DNA of 7,454 nucleotides, taken from Candidatus Kapaibacterium sp. (GTDB lineage Bacteria; Bacteroidota; Ignavibacteria; Kapaibacteriales; UBA2268). How positions within the stretch are numbered: the first letter of the stretch is position 1; each line of letters opens with the position of its first letter. The stretch is from the NCBI GenBank assembly GCA_030835065.1, contig JAUQWR010000761.1, positions 1-7,454 on the forward strand, in the 5' to 3' direction. A program made the position numbers and the translations under genes. The notes under the pieces were generated by a model. It was given only the letters and a program-made list of their open reading frames with translations, was not told where the DNA came from and searched no databases. Positions 7,367 through 7,454 of the stretch are shown piece by piece.

Positions 7367-7402
7367 TAGGAAGCACAAGATAAGTGAAAGTAAAAAGCTT
7401 GC

Positions 7403-7411
7403 GATCAAACT
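7403..7411 (+). promoter_or_regulatory. Leader segment complementary to the 16S rRNA 5' end
   Basis: GATCAAACT is the exact complement of AGTTTGATC at 7442-7450 in the 16S gene. A comparable TCAAACTT word sits in the E. coli rrn leader, where leader contacts with 16S are known to help folding of the small-subunit rRNA. Here it would form a transient pairing before the leader is removed. Confidence 0.55.
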
Positions 7412-7432
7412 TGTAAAAAAAGTATAAAATAT

Positions 7433-7454
7433 ACAATGGAGAGTTTGATCCTGG
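7433..7454 (+). rRNA. rrs: 16S ribosomal RNA, first 22 bases only
   Basis: GAGTTTGATCCTGG at 7441-7454 is the universal 5' conserved segment of bacterial 16S rRNA (the 27F primer site). Aligning G7441 with E. coli position 9 puts the mature 5' end near 7433; that end is an estimate. The rest of the gene lies beyond the window. Confidence 0.95.

Larger units (their letters stand above)
7155..7381 (+). repeat. Diverged tandem duplication of promoter plus boxA-like leader
   Basis: Two units, 7155-7260 and 7290-7381, have the same order: TTTG, 20 bases, TAATTTTG, then an A/G-rich stretch, then a boxA-like word and CAAGA. The promoter parts have identical spacing. The boxA parts (7231-7260 and 7352-7381) match at 21 of 30 positions without gaps. 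The distance from promoter to boxA differs by 14 bases, so the copies are old and diverged rather than recent. Confidence 0.55.

Overview
The window looks like a chromosomal segment from a member of the Bacteroidota or a close relative (FCB group). Three things support this: AT-rich DNA, chromosomal genes without Shine-Dalgarno sites, and promoters of the Bacteroidota type (TTTG, 20 bases, TAATTTTG) ahead of a 16S rRNA gene whose first 22 bases close the window. The phylum call is an inference from these signals; no marker gene is complete here.

Layout. (1) Bases 1-2497, plus strand: the C-terminal part of a large unrecognised protein whose start lies outside the window, overlapping by 14 bases a second unrecognised protein of 320 residues. 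Both are very AT-rich (27% GC in the sample line 661-720, against 48% in 3301-3360 inside cheB), which suggests an acquired accessory module. (2) Bases 2514-2876: the remains of a DUF262 (GmrSD/SspE-type restriction) gene in the same direction. It still reads the PDFQRGWVW and LDGQQRLTS signatures but carries three in-frame stop codons. (3) A hairpin with A and T tracts at 2974-3007 acts as a terminator where this module meets the minus-strand genes. (4) Minus strand: an intact CheB (receiver plus methylesterase) at 3032-4090 and a P2-type, calcium-pump-like ATPase at 4246-6969. (5) Bases 6970-7432: a divergent control region. It drives the rRNA operon rightward with duplicated promoter and boxA-like units, followed by a leader segment complementary to the 5' end of 16S rRNA. 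(6) 16S rRNA from about 7433.

How the parts relate. The left third is probably a decaying defence or mobile island placed next to ordinary chromosomal genes. The unknown pair is translationally coupled and may be one functional unit; its partner or third gene, the DUF262 protein, is dead. CheB stands alone, with no CheR, receptor or CheA in view. The ATPase and the rRNA operon share a divergent intergenic region but have no obvious functional link.
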